Shown piece by piece: positions 1 through 6,531 of a stretch of DNA of 10,898 bases. The notes under the pieces are model-generated. The model was not told where the DNA came from, did not search any database, and was given only the letters and a program-made list of their open reading frames with translations. Position numbers and translations under genes: made by a program. This DNA comes from Moorena producens 3L (lineage in GTDB: Bacteria; Cyanobacteriota; Cyanobacteriia; Cyanobacteriales; Coleofasciculaceae): contig NZ_GL890971.1 in NCBI RefSeq assembly GCF_000211815.1, forward strand, positions 205,108 through 216,005. The letters run 5' to 3'. Within the stretch, counting starts at the first letter, position 1. Each line of letters starts with the position of its first letter.

Positions 1-957
1 AATCACTTTTTTGCCAATGCGACGACCAGGGGTAGAAATTTCTACTTTACCCTGAGCTTGTTTAAACTCCTTGGCTTGCATGTCGTGAATACGGTCAATT
101 CGAGCTTTTTGCTTGGTACTGCGAGCTTTTGGACCTCGTTTTAGCCATTCTAGCTCTCGGCGCAATACCCCTTGATGTTTCCGTTGAGTACTGATGGCTG
201 ATTCTTCAGCTAAGGCTTTTTTCTCTAAATAGTAGGAATAGTTGCCAGAGTAAGTATACAGGTCTCCCCGGTCAATTTCGATAATGCGGTTGGTGACCTG
301 GTCTAGAAAATAGCGGTCGTGAGTAATCAGTAAGATTGCTCCACGATAACTATTCAGATAACTCTGTAACCACTCCACTGACATGGCATCAAGATGGTTT
401 GTTGGCTCATCCATTAACAATACCTCTGGTTCCGCTAGCAAGGCAGCTGCTAAAGCAATCCGTTTACGATAGCCACCAGACAACTGACCAATGGGAGCAT
501 CAAAATCAACTATCCCTAATTTACTCAGAATAATTTTTGCCTTTGTTTCTAGTTCCCAAGCTCCTGTGGCATCCATCTGCTGGGTTACACTTGAGAGCTG
601 TGCTAGCAGTTGGTTATCCTCGGGATTGTGAGCCAATTTCTGGGAAAGTTCTTCATACTCACGAATCAGAGTCATCTGCTGACCACTATCAGCAAACACT
701 TGTTCCAAAACCGTGTTGTTTTCATCTAAGTCTGGTTGTTGGGGTAAGTAAACAATTTTAGTTTTGGGATTAACCGAGAGTTGACCACTATCAATGGGCT
801 CAAGACCAGCAATTATCTTTAATAGGGTCGATTTGCCTGAACCATTAGTGCCAATTAGACCAACTTTATCCATAGGATCTAGACTAAAGCTAGCCTCTTT
901 CAGGATTTCCTTAATCCCAAAGTCTTTGTGAACTGATTGTAGGGTGAAAATACTCAT
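1..957 (-). CDS. ABC-F family ATPase (Uup-like), C-terminal part outside window
   Basis: The first 319 residues of a cytosolic ABC-F protein are visible. ABC-F proteins have two ATPase domains and no membrane segments, and they act on ribosomes or, for Uup, are tied to precise excision and ribosome function. Seen: ATG at 957, Walker A GTNGSGKST (residues 36-44), signature LSGGY (159-163), Walker B LLMDEPTNHLD (180-190) and H-loop THDRYFLD (213-219). Then comes the basic interdomain linker with WLKRGPKARSTKQKAR (about 270-285), which resembles the Uup linker. The second ATPase domain would lie left of position 1. No clear Shine-Dalgarno precedes the ATG; a weak TATAAA (964-969, minus strand) lies almost on the start. 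The gene is separated from prohibitin by a terminator and a heptamer array, so it needs its own promoter. ABC-F is certain; the Uup subgroup is inferred from the linker. Confidence 0.93.
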   Translation of the reverse strand, partial: MSIFTLQSVHKDFGIKEILKEASFSLDPMDKVGLIGTNGSGKSTLLKIIAGLEPIDSGQLSVNPKTKIVYLPQQPDLDENNTVLEQVFADSGQQMTLIREYEELSQKLAHNPEDNQLLAQLSSVTQQMDATGAWELETKAKIILSKLGIVDFDAPIGQLSGGYRKRIALAAALLAEPEVLLMDEPTNHLDAMSVEWLQSYLNSYRGAILLITHDRYFLDQVTNRIIEIDRGDLYTYSGNYSYYLEKKALAEESAISTQRKHQGVLRRELEWLKRGPKARSTKQKARIDRIHDMQAKEFKQAQGKVEISTPGRRIGKKVI

Positions 958-974
958 GAAAAATTTATAGGAAA

Positions 975-1076
975 GGGAGTAGGGATTAGGGAGTAGGGAG
1001 TAGGGATTAGGGATTAGGGATTAGGGAGTAGGGAGTAGGGAGTAGGGAGTAGGGAGTAGGGAGTAGGGAGTAGGGA
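975..1076. repeat. Heptamer tandem array (GGGAGTA/GGGATTA), 14 units
   Basis: Fourteen uninterrupted 7-bp units run from 975 to 1072, ten GGGAGTA and four GGGATTA, followed by a partial GGGA. The array lies 17 bp upstream of the ABC-F start. The plus strand has a GGG run every seven bases with 4-nt loops, the classical spacing for a G-quadruplex. The mRNA-like strand is the C-rich one. Shorter arrays of the same family occur at 2273-2314 and 4295-4308. It belongs to the cyanobacterial heptanucleotide STRR class. Confidence 0.97.
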
Positions 1077-1126
1077 AGATAAATATGTCTTAAGGTTTAC
1101 TTAGACTGCTATAAATTTATTTAAAA

Positions 1127-1158
1127 AAAAACCGTTTTCTGGGTAGAAAACGGTTTTT
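1127..1158 (-). terminator. Rho-independent terminator, bidirectional shape
   Basis: A perfect 14-bp stem (arms 1127-1140 and 1145-1158) closes on a GGGT loop. The stem core is ACCGTTTTCT/AGAAAACGGT. A-rich sequence flanks one side and T-rich sequence the other, so it could work on both strands. It lies 108 bp past the prohibitin stop codon and separates that gene from ABC-F. Confidence 0.88.
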
Positions 1159-1265
1159 GGTAGTTGTAATTTAACTACTAATAATCAAGTGCAAAATATC
1201 AAACTTACTATTACTAACTACCATGAAATTAAAGAGCTTTTGACTATTTTATTGACATTTTGATG
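1159..1265. other. AT-rich 3' region of the prohibitin gene, no gene seen
   Basis: This AT-rich stretch lies between the prohibitin stop and the terminator. It holds one small inverted repeat (TAGTT 1161-1165, AACTA 1173-1177) and no supportable reading frame. It is probably the 3' UTR of the prohibitin mRNA. Confidence 0.5.
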
Positions 1266-2108
1266 CTATTGAGGTACGTTGTTTAGGTCAAAGATAAAGG
1301 GAACACTGTGATTCCCCTCACCACCAATAACCAGAACTTTAGGCATCTGAGCCCCACCTTCTCGCCAAGCTGCGATCGCTTCTTTCTGGAGCACCAGTTC
1401 ACCCCCTTGGGCTTTGAGGGTTTCCGCCAACAGTCGTTGGGCTTCGGCCTTACCCTGAGCGCGATTAATTTCTGCTTGAGCTTCTTGCTCAGCCTCCTGT
1501 GCTATATAGACAGCTCGTTGGGCCTGTTGTTCTGCTACCTGTTTTTCTTCAACTGCCTTGGCAAATTCCCTAGAAAAATTCAGGTCAATGACACTAGTAT
1601 CCAATACTTGGACATCATACTTGGCTAACCTTTCGCCCAAAGCCTTATCAAAATCTTCCTTTAACTGACTCCGTTGGGTAATCGATTCTTCAGCAGTGCG
1701 AAGGGCGGCAGCAATTTTAAATGACTCTTGAGTCTGAGGGGCAATAATTGTGGTCACTAGATTCTGTAGAGTTCCTTGTTTTCGTCTGATACTAACCACC
1801 TTAGTGGGATCGAGGCGGAAGTTGATGGCAAATCGTGCGGTCAAATCCTGAAGATCCTTTGTGGAACTCTGGGCTGGGACTTCAAACTTCTGTACGGTGA
1901 CATCATACACATCGACTATAGAGACGAAGGGCAGTTTGAAGTGGATACCCTCAAGCAGAGCGCCATCTCTAGCTTTACCCAAAATACTAAGGACTCCAGC
2001 CTGACCGGGATTGATAATTACAAAACAATTAAAGGAGAGGAGAATAACTAATGCTGCGATAATCCCCCCGACTAAAGATTGCAAATTTTGTGGATTTTGG
2101 TTCCTCAA
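1266..2108 (-). CDS. Prohibitin/SPFH (band 7) family membrane protein, TTG start
   Basis: A 280-residue prohibitin-type protein, expected to form large ring-like scaffolds on a membrane; in cyanobacteria its client is not settled. Seen: an N-terminal membrane segment (about 12-32, rich in I/V/L/F), then the SPFH domain starting at NPGQAGV (33-39) and including GIHFKLPF (54-61). A long charged, Ala/Gln/Glu-rich helix expected to form a coiled coil covers about 181-245. The tail AAWREGGAQMPKVLVIGG (246-263) matches the prohibitin C-terminus. The start codon is TTG: AAAAGGAG (2117-2124) stands 8 nt upstream, an in-frame TAA lies two codons upstream, and no ATG lies nearby. The length fits the family. 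The gene appears monocistronic, with a terminator downstream and a repeat spacer upstream. Confidence 0.93.
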   Translation of the reverse strand: MRNQNPQNLQSLVGGIIAALVILLSFNCFVIINPGQAGVLSILGKARDGALLEGIHFKLPFVSIVDVYDVTVQKFEVPAQSSTKDLQDLTARFAINFRLDPTKVVSIRRKQGTLQNLVTTIIAPQTQESFKIAAALRTAEESITQRSQLKEDFDKALGERLAKYDVQVLDTSVIDLNFSREFAKAVEEKQVAEQQAQRAVYIAQEAEQEAQAEINRAQGKAEAQRLLAETLKAQGGELVLQKEAIAAWREGGAQMPKVLVIGGEGNHSVPFIFDLNNVPQ

Positions 2109-2156
2109 GTTTTAATCTCCTTTTGAATTATCCCCTGGATTAATCACAGGGTAATT
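2109..2156 (-). promoter_or_regulatory. Leader of prohibitin gene: strong RBS and a hairpin
   Basis: The Shine-Dalgarno AAAAGGAG (2117-2124) stands 8 nt before the TTG start and decides it. Directly upstream is an imperfect hairpin: CCCTG (2133-2137) pairs with CAGGG (2147-2151), and AATTA (2126-2130) pairs with TAATT (2152-2156) after a 2-nt bulge. If transcribed, it would sit 1 nt from the Shine-Dalgarno and could affect its access. The RBS is clear; a regulatory role for the hairpin is inference. Confidence 0.6.
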
Positions 2157-2272
2157 AAGCACTGATGTTACCAGATAGGGCATTTGCCAGATCTCGTAAG
2201 CTTTATGGCATCATATTTTCAGCATACTAGAAAAGTTCGTCTATCAGCTTAAGCAAAGGGAACAGCGGATCT

Positions 2273-2314
2273 GGGAGTAGGGAACAGGGAGTAGGGAGTA
2301 GGGAGTAGGGAACA
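2273..2314. repeat. Heptamer array GGGAGTA/GGGAACA, 6 units
   Basis: Six 7-bp units are seen: GGGAGTA at 2273, 2287, 2294 and 2301, and GGGAACA at 2280 and 2308. It is the same family as the 14-unit array at 975-1076. Confidence 0.95.
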
Positions 2315-2391
2315 AAATTCTCAGCAATTCCTAGACGGATTGCTATATCAGCTGATGGGCTAGGCCCAAGCTACGCCGAACAGCTTATGGA

Positions 2392-2417
2392 TCACAGGCT
2401 AGAAGCCTGTGCCACAC
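2392..2417. repeat. Dispersed hairpin repeat (CACAGGCT-AGA-AGCCTGTG), copy 1
   Basis: This 26-bp sequence is identical to 4451-4476. Its core is a perfect 8-bp stem, CACAGGCT/AGCCTGTG, with an AGA loop (2393-2411). It lies about 120 bp past the HerA stop codon. The first half also occurs at about 9140-9152 in the other orientation. There is no T-run, so it is not a standard terminator, although it could act as a 3'-end hairpin. Confidence 0.9.
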
Positions 2418-2429
2418 TACTTGAGTGGC

Positions 2430-2525
2430 CACTGAGCACTGACCACTGACCACTGACGGCTGACCACTGAACGCGCACGCGTGCGCGTAGCGCTTAAGCT
2501 GACCGCTGACTGCTGACTGCTGATA
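2430..2525. repeat. CTGAC-type heptamer arrays flanking an 18-bp palindrome
   Basis: Heptamers CACTGAG, CACTGAC x3, GGCTGAC and a partial CACTGA run from 2430 to 2470. They are followed by the perfect palindrome acgcgcacgcgtgcgcgt (2471-2488) and a GTAGCGCTTAAGCT link. Then come GCTGACC, GCTGACT x2 and GCTGATA (2498-2525). Bases 2479-2502 match 9319-9342, part of the 41-bp repeat described at 9306. Confidence 0.9.
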
Positions 2526-2532
2526 GCCTACT

Positions 2533-4248
2533 TCAAAACCCTATATCTTCCCTAGCTGATTGGGCGGCTAAAAATACCTCTTGATCGGACACTTCTTGCC
2601 AATCTAGCTCCCCAATTTCCCGATAAAATTGCTGATCGTAAGCACGGGTCTTGACTACGACTGGCATTGGTACCGCATGTCCTAAAATCAAGGCTTGTTG
2701 CTTAGAATCGAGCTTGGCTAATACCGAACGCAAACTTTGGCCACCAGACACCCCAGTAAAAATTGCTTCAATATCTTTATCATCATTTAGTAAACAAGTA
2801 ATCCTAGTTCCAATTTGAGACATGACTTCGTTATCAATGCCAGAAGGACGCTGGTCTACGACTAACAAGGTCACAAAATACTTGCGCATTTCACGGGCAA
2901 TAATCCCAAAAATTGTTTGACGTACTGTGGCTGGATCTAGGAAACGGTGGGCTTCTTCAATGGTAATTACTAGGGGACGGGGGCGATCGCTGGCATTTTT
3001 CGACTGCAAAAATATTTCAGCTTTTCTGACATAACTGTTATGAATACGACGGGTAATTAAATTAGTTGCTAACATATAGGAAAGCATATTGGATTGGGAA
3101 CCGAATTCTACCACAACATGCTTCCCGGCATCGAGAGATTCTAAAATTCGATTGACATAATTATGGGGACAAGCACTGCGGATATACTTCAATTCATCGA
3201 ATCGGCTTAATTTGCGCTGTAATGCCATAATTGAAGACTTGTTGCCTCGTTTGACTTCGCAAAATTCCTGGATTTCTTCATTGGTCATAGACAGCAGTTG
3301 CACAATCCAGGATTTGCCAAATTCATTGCGTAAAATAATGGCATTTTCTAGACTAGCTTCAGAAAGATTTAACTCTCCTCGGACTAGGTTGATATCTTCT
3401 ACTTCAATTTGGTCATAACTTAGATAAAGCTCTTGGGCATCCCGAATCCCTCGTCGTCTGGTGGATTCTGGGTCGAGGGTATAAACTTGTACCTGGGATG
3501 GAAAAAGCTGGCGCAACCCTTTGACTGTACTAAATTGTTTCCCTTCCGATACGGCTTCCCAGCCATATTCCGAGTGCATATCAAAAATTAAATTTACTGC
3601 TGCTTGCCTACGGATAATCCCAGATAGCAGTAGTCGAGTTAGAAAGGATTTACCGGTGCCAGACTTACCAAAAATCCCGTTACTCCGTTCCACAAACCGA
3701 TCTAAGTCGATGCATATGGGGACTTCCATGTCAAGGGGTTGACCAATGGAAAAATTCCGGCGATGGGGGTCATCTTCCCAGCCAAAGACTGCCCGAAAAT
3801 CCCGTTCACTAGCATCGTATACTTGAGAAAAGTGGCTGGGAATTGTTTTTACTGGTAACAATTCCATCTCTTCGCTACTTTGAGCTTGAAAGGAGCCTAA
3901 GGGACTTTTTCCATTTAGTTCCACTGGCTGTTGTGACTGGGACTTTTGTGGCGTAAACATTAGCATCGGGGTTAGATTAATCGTACCGTAGGTGCCACTA
4001 CCTGCGAGTACATCCCGTAGAAAATCATCATTGGGATTAGGAGGATTAACCAGAATCCGCTGACTGGAGGTTCCCAAAGACACATCGGTGAGCATACAGA
4101 AGAAACGCGATCGCATTCCCTGGACCACCAGAAATTTCCCCACCCGCATATCTTCTACGGAGACATCGGGGTGTAATCGCACTTCCAATCCAGCAGACAA
4201 AGAGCCTTGAATAACTGAACCTAAAGGTTGACTTAAATCCATTACCAT
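2533..4248 (-). CDS. HerA/DUF87-type hexameric ATPase (DNA translocase-like)
   Basis: A 571-residue protein of the HerA/VirB4-FtsK ATPase group; archaeal HerA pumps DNA as a hexamer with the nuclease NurA during end resection. Seen: a beta-rich N-terminal region (about 5-100) that fits a HAS-barrel, a Gln/Ser-rich linker (101-125), Walker A FGKSGTGKS (193-201) and Walker B LVITIEEAH (426-434). The motif VVDQRPSGID (463-472) fits the HerA sensor region, and TRITCLLND (481-489) follows. The middle (about 270-370) is a helical insertion. No signal peptide or membrane segment is seen, so it should be cytosolic. ATG is at 4248, with another ATG two codons later and only a weak Shine-Dalgarno. No NurA, SIR2 or other partner gene adjoins it, so a repair or defence role is inference. 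The ATPase family is sure. Confidence 0.9.
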   Translation of the reverse strand: MVMDLSQPLGSVIQGSLSAGLEVRLHPDVSVEDMRVGKFLVVQGMRSRFFCMLTDVSLGTSSQRILVNPPNPNDDFLRDVLAGSGTYGTINLTPMLMFTPQKSQSQQPVELNGKSPLGSFQAQSSEEMELLPVKTIPSHFSQVYDASERDFRAVFGWEDDPHRRNFSIGQPLDMEVPICIDLDRFVERSNGIFGKSGTGKSFLTRLLLSGIIRRQAAVNLIFDMHSEYGWEAVSEGKQFSTVKGLRQLFPSQVQVYTLDPESTRRRGIRDAQELYLSYDQIEVEDINLVRGELNLSEASLENAIILRNEFGKSWIVQLLSMTNEEIQEFCEVKRGNKSSIMALQRKLSRFDELKYIRSACPHNYVNRILESLDAGKHVVVEFGSQSNMLSYMLATNLITRRIHNSYVRKAEIFLQSKNASDRPRPLVITIEEAHRFLDPATVRQTIFGIIAREMRKYFVTLLVVDQRPSGIDNEVMSQIGTRITCLLNDDKDIEAIFTGVSGGQSLRSVLAKLDSKQQALILGHAVPMPVVVKTRAYDQQFYREIGELDWQEVSDQEVFLAAQSAREDIGF

Positions 4249-4257
4249 AATTCCAGG

Positions 4258-4266
4258 ACTATAGCA
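4258..4266 (-). promoter_or_regulatory. Candidate extended -10 promoter for the HerA-like gene
   Basis: The minus strand reads TGCTATAGT here, a TGn extended -10 with TATAGT. It ends 9 bp before the ATG, so transcription would begin about 3 nt ahead of it and give an almost leaderless mRNA. That agrees with the weak Shine-Dalgarno. No good -35 is seen. Chance occurrence in AT-rich DNA is possible. Confidence 0.35.
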
Positions 4267-4310
4267 ATGCTAAATCATTTGGGTGATTGGAAGTAGGGAG
4301 TAGGGAGTAG

Positions 4311-4436
4311 GCTATCAGCTATCAGCTATCAGCTATCAGCTATCAGCTATCAGCTATCAGCTATCAGCTATCAGCTATCAGCTATCAGCTATCAGTTATC
4401 AGCTATCAGCTATCAGCTATCAGCTATCAGTTATCA
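4311..4436. repeat. Heptamer array GCTATCA, 18 units
   Basis: Eighteen consecutive 7-bp units are seen: sixteen GCTATCA and two GTTATCA (units 13 and 18, at 4395 and 4430). The same family stands in reverse orientation at 9340-9409. Two GGGAGTA units precede it directly (4295-4308), so two heptamer families join here. Confidence 0.98.
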
Positions 4437-4450
4437 GCTGATGGGATGGG

Positions 4451-4476
4451 TCACAGGCTAGAAGCCTGTGCCACAC
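4451..4476. repeat. Dispersed hairpin repeat (CACAGGCT-AGA-AGCCTGTG), copy 2
   Basis: This is identical over 26 bp to 2392-2417 and in the same orientation. It also lies about 130 bp past a stop codon, that of GST. The perfect 8-bp stem spans 4452-4470. Confidence 0.9.
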
Positions 4477-4490
4477 AAGCTAGTTGAGGT

Positions 4491-4531
4491 GCTATCAGCT
4501 TAAGCGCTACGCGCACGCTACGCGAACAGCT
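4491..4531. repeat. 41-bp dispersed element, inverted partner of 9306-9346
   Basis: Base for base this is the reverse complement of 9306-9346. It is built of GCTTAAGC, GCGCACGC and CTACGCGAACAGCT pieces, which recur singly in other spacers (2371-2385, 2479-2502, 9181-9192). It joins the GCTATCA and GCTGACC heptamer families. Confidence 0.93.
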
Positions 4532-4584
4532 GACGGCTGACGGCTGACCGCTGACCGCTGACCGCTGACGGCTGACCGCTGACC
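4529..4584. repeat. Heptamer array GCTGACC/GCTGACG, 8 units
   Basis: Eight units are seen: GCTGACG at 4529, 4536 and 4564, and GCTGACC at 4543, 4550, 4557, 4571 and 4578. The array ends 18 bp from the GST stop codon. Related units stand at 2498-2525 and, reversed, at 9088-9115. Confidence 0.95.
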
Positions 4585-4602
4585 CCTTAGAGTCAATTAT
4601 TA

Positions 4603-5394
4603 TTAGTCGATCTCAATTGATGTGGGTTGAGAATCACTAGGACTATCGGAAACTAAAGGTTTGCGATAATCAGCATAGATGCGATCGCGCCAAGCGAAAA
4701 AGGTTTCGTAGAGGTTACTATCGGCCAAGCCAGGAATGCCTTTACCTTGATATTGCTGGGGGATATCGAGATAATTCCCATCGGGGAATTTCAGGAGCAG
4801 ACTTAAACCGGCTACGGCAAAATCTGCTAAGCAAGGGGAGTTGCTGACTAGATAAGGACTATCCAGGAGTAACAGACTCAAGGCTTCTAGGTCTTGCTTG
4901 AGACCATCTTTGGCTTCCTTGACGGCATCAGTGCCACAACCGACACCAAACCCTAGAATATCTAAAAATTCCGAGGGTACCGAACCAACTACTGTTTTGA
5001 GCAAATCCGGGGTTTGGTTCGGTAGGACCGATTTGCGGAAGTCGGGATTTTGGCTCAATGCGCCATAGACCACTTTCCGGCTTTTGGTACCAATGGATTC
5101 ATCTGCCCATTCTTCGATCAGTAAACACAGTCCTCGTTCTTTGGGATCGGTGGGGATGATGGGTTTGTCGGGATACTTGCGATCCAAATACATTGCGATC
5201 GCAGTAGAATCACTAATCACGGTATCCCCATCTTTTAGCACTGGTACCTTACTTTGACCAGACAGTTGGAATAGTTCTAACTGTCCTACTCCTGGGGTTA
5301 CCTCAATTTTGCGATAGTCCAGCTCTTTGTAATCCAGAATCAGTCGTACTTTCTCTGAGTATTGGGACAGTTCAAATTGATACAACTCCAGCAT
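4603..5394 (-). CDS. Glutathione S-transferase family protein
   Basis: A 263-residue cytosolic GST-like protein. The N-terminal thioredoxin-fold domain (about 1-75) starts LELYQFELSQYSEKVR. The SQYS at 10-13 takes the place of the CPYC/S active-site motif of glutaredoxin-like GSTs, so a Ser rather than Cys chemistry is likely. VPVLKDG (50-56) carries the cis-proline (P51), and DSTAI (62-66) fits the site that holds the glutathione gamma-glutamyl group. The all-helical C-terminal domain (about 85-240) has PCLADFAVAGLSLLLKFP (187-204), matching the conserved N-capping box with D191. The length is slightly above the usual 200-230, with a loose charged tail after 245. ATG is at 5394 with a weak AGAAGA upstream. 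The substrate is unknown. The MBL gene ends 136 bp upstream, but co-transcription is not shown. Confidence 0.9.
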   Translation of the reverse strand: MLELYQFELSQYSEKVRLILDYKELDYRKIEVTPGVGQLELFQLSGQSKVPVLKDGDTVISDSTAIAMYLDRKYPDKPIIPTDPKERGLCLLIEEWADESIGTKSRKVVYGALSQNPDFRKSVLPNQTPDLLKTVVGSVPSEFLDILGFGVGCGTDAVKEAKDGLKQDLEALSLLLLDSPYLVSNSPCLADFAVAGLSLLLKFPDGNYLDIPQQYQGKGIPGLADSNLYETFFAWRDRIYADYRKPLVSDSPSDSQPTSIEID

Positions 5395-5530
5395 GTTGGA
5401 TCTTCTCGCTGTTGATGTGGGACACTATGCTACTGTAGCGTTTTCACATTCCTCTTCCCACACTTCCCATACTTCCCACACTTCCCCCTCTCTTCTCCCG
5501 ATTGCCGATTGCCGATTGCCGATTCCCTTC
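5395..5530. repeat. Spacer with 9-bp and 7-bp repeats (ACTTCCCAC, GATTGCC)
   Basis: After about 50 bp of unique sequence upstream of GST come 9-bp units ACTTCCCAT/ACTTCCCAC/ACTTCCCCC (about 5462-5488). Then three GATTGCC units and one GATTCCC follow (5500-5527). The last ends 3 bp before the MBL stop codon. No gene and no clear promoter for GST were found. Confidence 0.85.
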
Positions 5531-6286
5531 CTATAATTCCAAGGAAACCCCTAGTTCCGGAGTGATGACTTTTGTGGGCAGATTGTCCTGGAGGAGTTGC
5601 GATCGCAATTCTTCGAGACTCCCCACTTCCCGCACTACGGAACCCAAAACCCCTTCATACTTGACATTTTCATCAATGGTTGTGGGCAGAAAGACTTGGG
5701 GTCGTAACCATTGCGCCAATTGCAGTGCTGTCTTATGCCCTTGAACGATTGGCCCGGCTAAGGGAATTTCTAAGGTTAGGGCTGGGCTAATCACGATATC
5801 TACTGGGGCATAATCCTTGACTTCAGCAGGGGGATAGCCATGAGGTTCGTAGTAAAGACTGGTACCACTATCCAACTGCGTGATCAGATAGGCATTTTCC
5901 TGCTGGAATGGACCAATGGGTGCTCCTGGCAAGGCTCGGATTTCTAAGTGATTTCCTAACGCAACGGTTTCACCAGGAGTAAGGGGGGTTACCTGGGTAT
6001 AACCTAGCTGTTTGACTACCTTTGCCGCACTAGTAGAGCCCACCACTGGAATAGTTTTGTCTAATTTTTCCAAGGTTGGGGTATGGGTGTGGTCCTCTAA
6101 GCCTTGGGAGAGCAAAATTAGGTCAATTTTATCCGGAATGCTGTTAATTGCTTCCGGTTTGTCCCCTTTAAAGAACCAAGGTAGATTGCCAAAGACCAAT
6201 GAACCCACTAACCAGGGGTCAATCAGAATCCGTTGCTCTGGAAGTTCCAGTAGCCAGGTGTTTGCGCCGAAATGGGTGAGATACAT
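5531..6286 (-). CDS. MBL-fold (UlaG-like) hydrolase homologue with altered metal site
   Basis: A 251-residue metallo-beta-lactamase-fold protein, single domain, with no signal peptide. Seen: start THFGANTWLLE with ILIDPWL (20-26), the usual opening of UlaG-like proteins. The metal motif that is normally HxHxDH reads SQGLEDHTH at 60-68, so both leading histidines are gone while D65 and H66 remain. Later ligand positions are also unusual: APIGPFQQENAYLI (122-135), YYEPHGYP (145-152) and GHKTALQLAQWL (183-194). H149 and H184 could still serve. Whether it binds metal is open; homologues with this SQGL-DH pattern exist in cyanobacteria and plants as far as I recall. ATG is at 6286 with no Shine-Dalgarno; a heptamer array begins 5 bp upstream. 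The fold is sure and the reaction unknown. Confidence 0.85.
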   Translation of the reverse strand: MYLTHFGANTWLLELPEQRILIDPWLVGSLVFGNLPWFFKGDKPEAINSIPDKIDLILLSQGLEDHTHTPTLEKLDKTIPVVGSTSAAKVVKQLGYTQVTPLTPGETVALGNHLEIRALPGAPIGPFQQENAYLITQLDSGTSLYYEPHGYPPAEVKDYAPVDIVISPALTLEIPLAGPIVQGHKTALQLAQWLRPQVFLPTTIDENVKYEGVLGSVVREVGSLEELRSQLLQDNLPTKVITPELGVSLEL

Positions 6287-6531
6287 AGTTTAGAATGTAG
6301 AATGTAGAATTTAGAATTTAGAATTTAGAATTTAGAATTTGGAATTTAGAAGTCTGCCTTCACCATTCACCATTCTGCCTTAACCATTCTAACTCAATTC
6401 TTCATTCTGCCTTCTGCCTTCACCATTATAACTCAATTCTGCCTTCTTCATTCTGCCTTCTTCATTCTGCCTTCTTCATTCTGCCTTCTTCATTCTGCCT
6501 TCTTCATTCTTAATTCTTCATTCTCAATTCT
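6287..6531. repeat. Spacer made wholly of 7/14-bp repeats (TAGAATT; TTCATTC-TGCCTTC)
   Basis: Eight heptamers run 6291-6346: TAGAATG x2, TAGAATT x5 and TGGAATT. They start 4 bp from the MBL start codon. From about 6350 the plus strand is almost pure pyrimidine-rich repeat: CACCATT, CTGCCTT and CAATTCT variants, then about five copies of the 14-mer TTCATTCTGCCTTC (about 6440-6510). The repeat continues past the Uma2 stop into its coding region, to about 6570. A TATAAT (6425-6430, minus strand) occurs in it without a -35. No unique sequence is left to hold a normal MBL promoter. Confidence 0.93.

Larger units (their letters stand above)
2157..2532. other. Repeat-mosaic spacer between HerA and prohibitin
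   Basis: There is no supportable gene in this 376-bp stretch. In order it holds about 115 bp of unique AT-rich sequence (probably the prohibitin promoter region, though no clear -35/-10 pair was found), a GGGAGTA array (2273-2314) and the 14-mer ending CAGCTGATGGG (2346-2359). A CTACGCCGAACAGCT fragment (about 2371-2385), the CACAGGCT hairpin repeat (2392-2417), CACTGAC heptamers (2430-2470), a perfect 18-bp palindrome (2471-2488) and GCTGACT heptamers (2498-2525) follow. The last array ends 7 bp before the HerA stop. Confidence 0.85.
4267..4602. other. Repeat-mosaic spacer between GST and HerA
   Basis: There is no gene here. In order: unique sequence to 4294, two GGGAGTA units (4295-4308), 18 GCTATCA-type units (4311-4436) and the 14-mer ending CAGCTGATGGG (4432-4445). 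The CACAGGCT hairpin (4451-4476), a 41-bp dispersed element (4491-4531) and eight GCTGACC/GCTGACG units (4529-4584) follow. The last array ends 18 bp before the GST stop. The module order parallels 2273-2525. Confidence 0.9.

Noticed and set aside
336..761. Two plus-strand open frames
   Set aside because: They lie opposite the ABC-F gene, whose motifs are unmistakable, and their products show no recognisable domain.
2392..2417. CACAGGCT hairpin as a Rho-independent terminator
   Set aside because: No T-run follows on the transcribed strand, and the same sequence recurs as a dispersed repeat.
4311..4436. A CRISPR array
   Set aside because: The units are 7-bp direct tandem copies with no spacers between them.
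6425..6430. TATAAT as promoter of the MBL gene
   Set aside because: It lies within AT-rich repeat sequence and has neither a -35 nor a TGn extension; it is noted in the spacer only.
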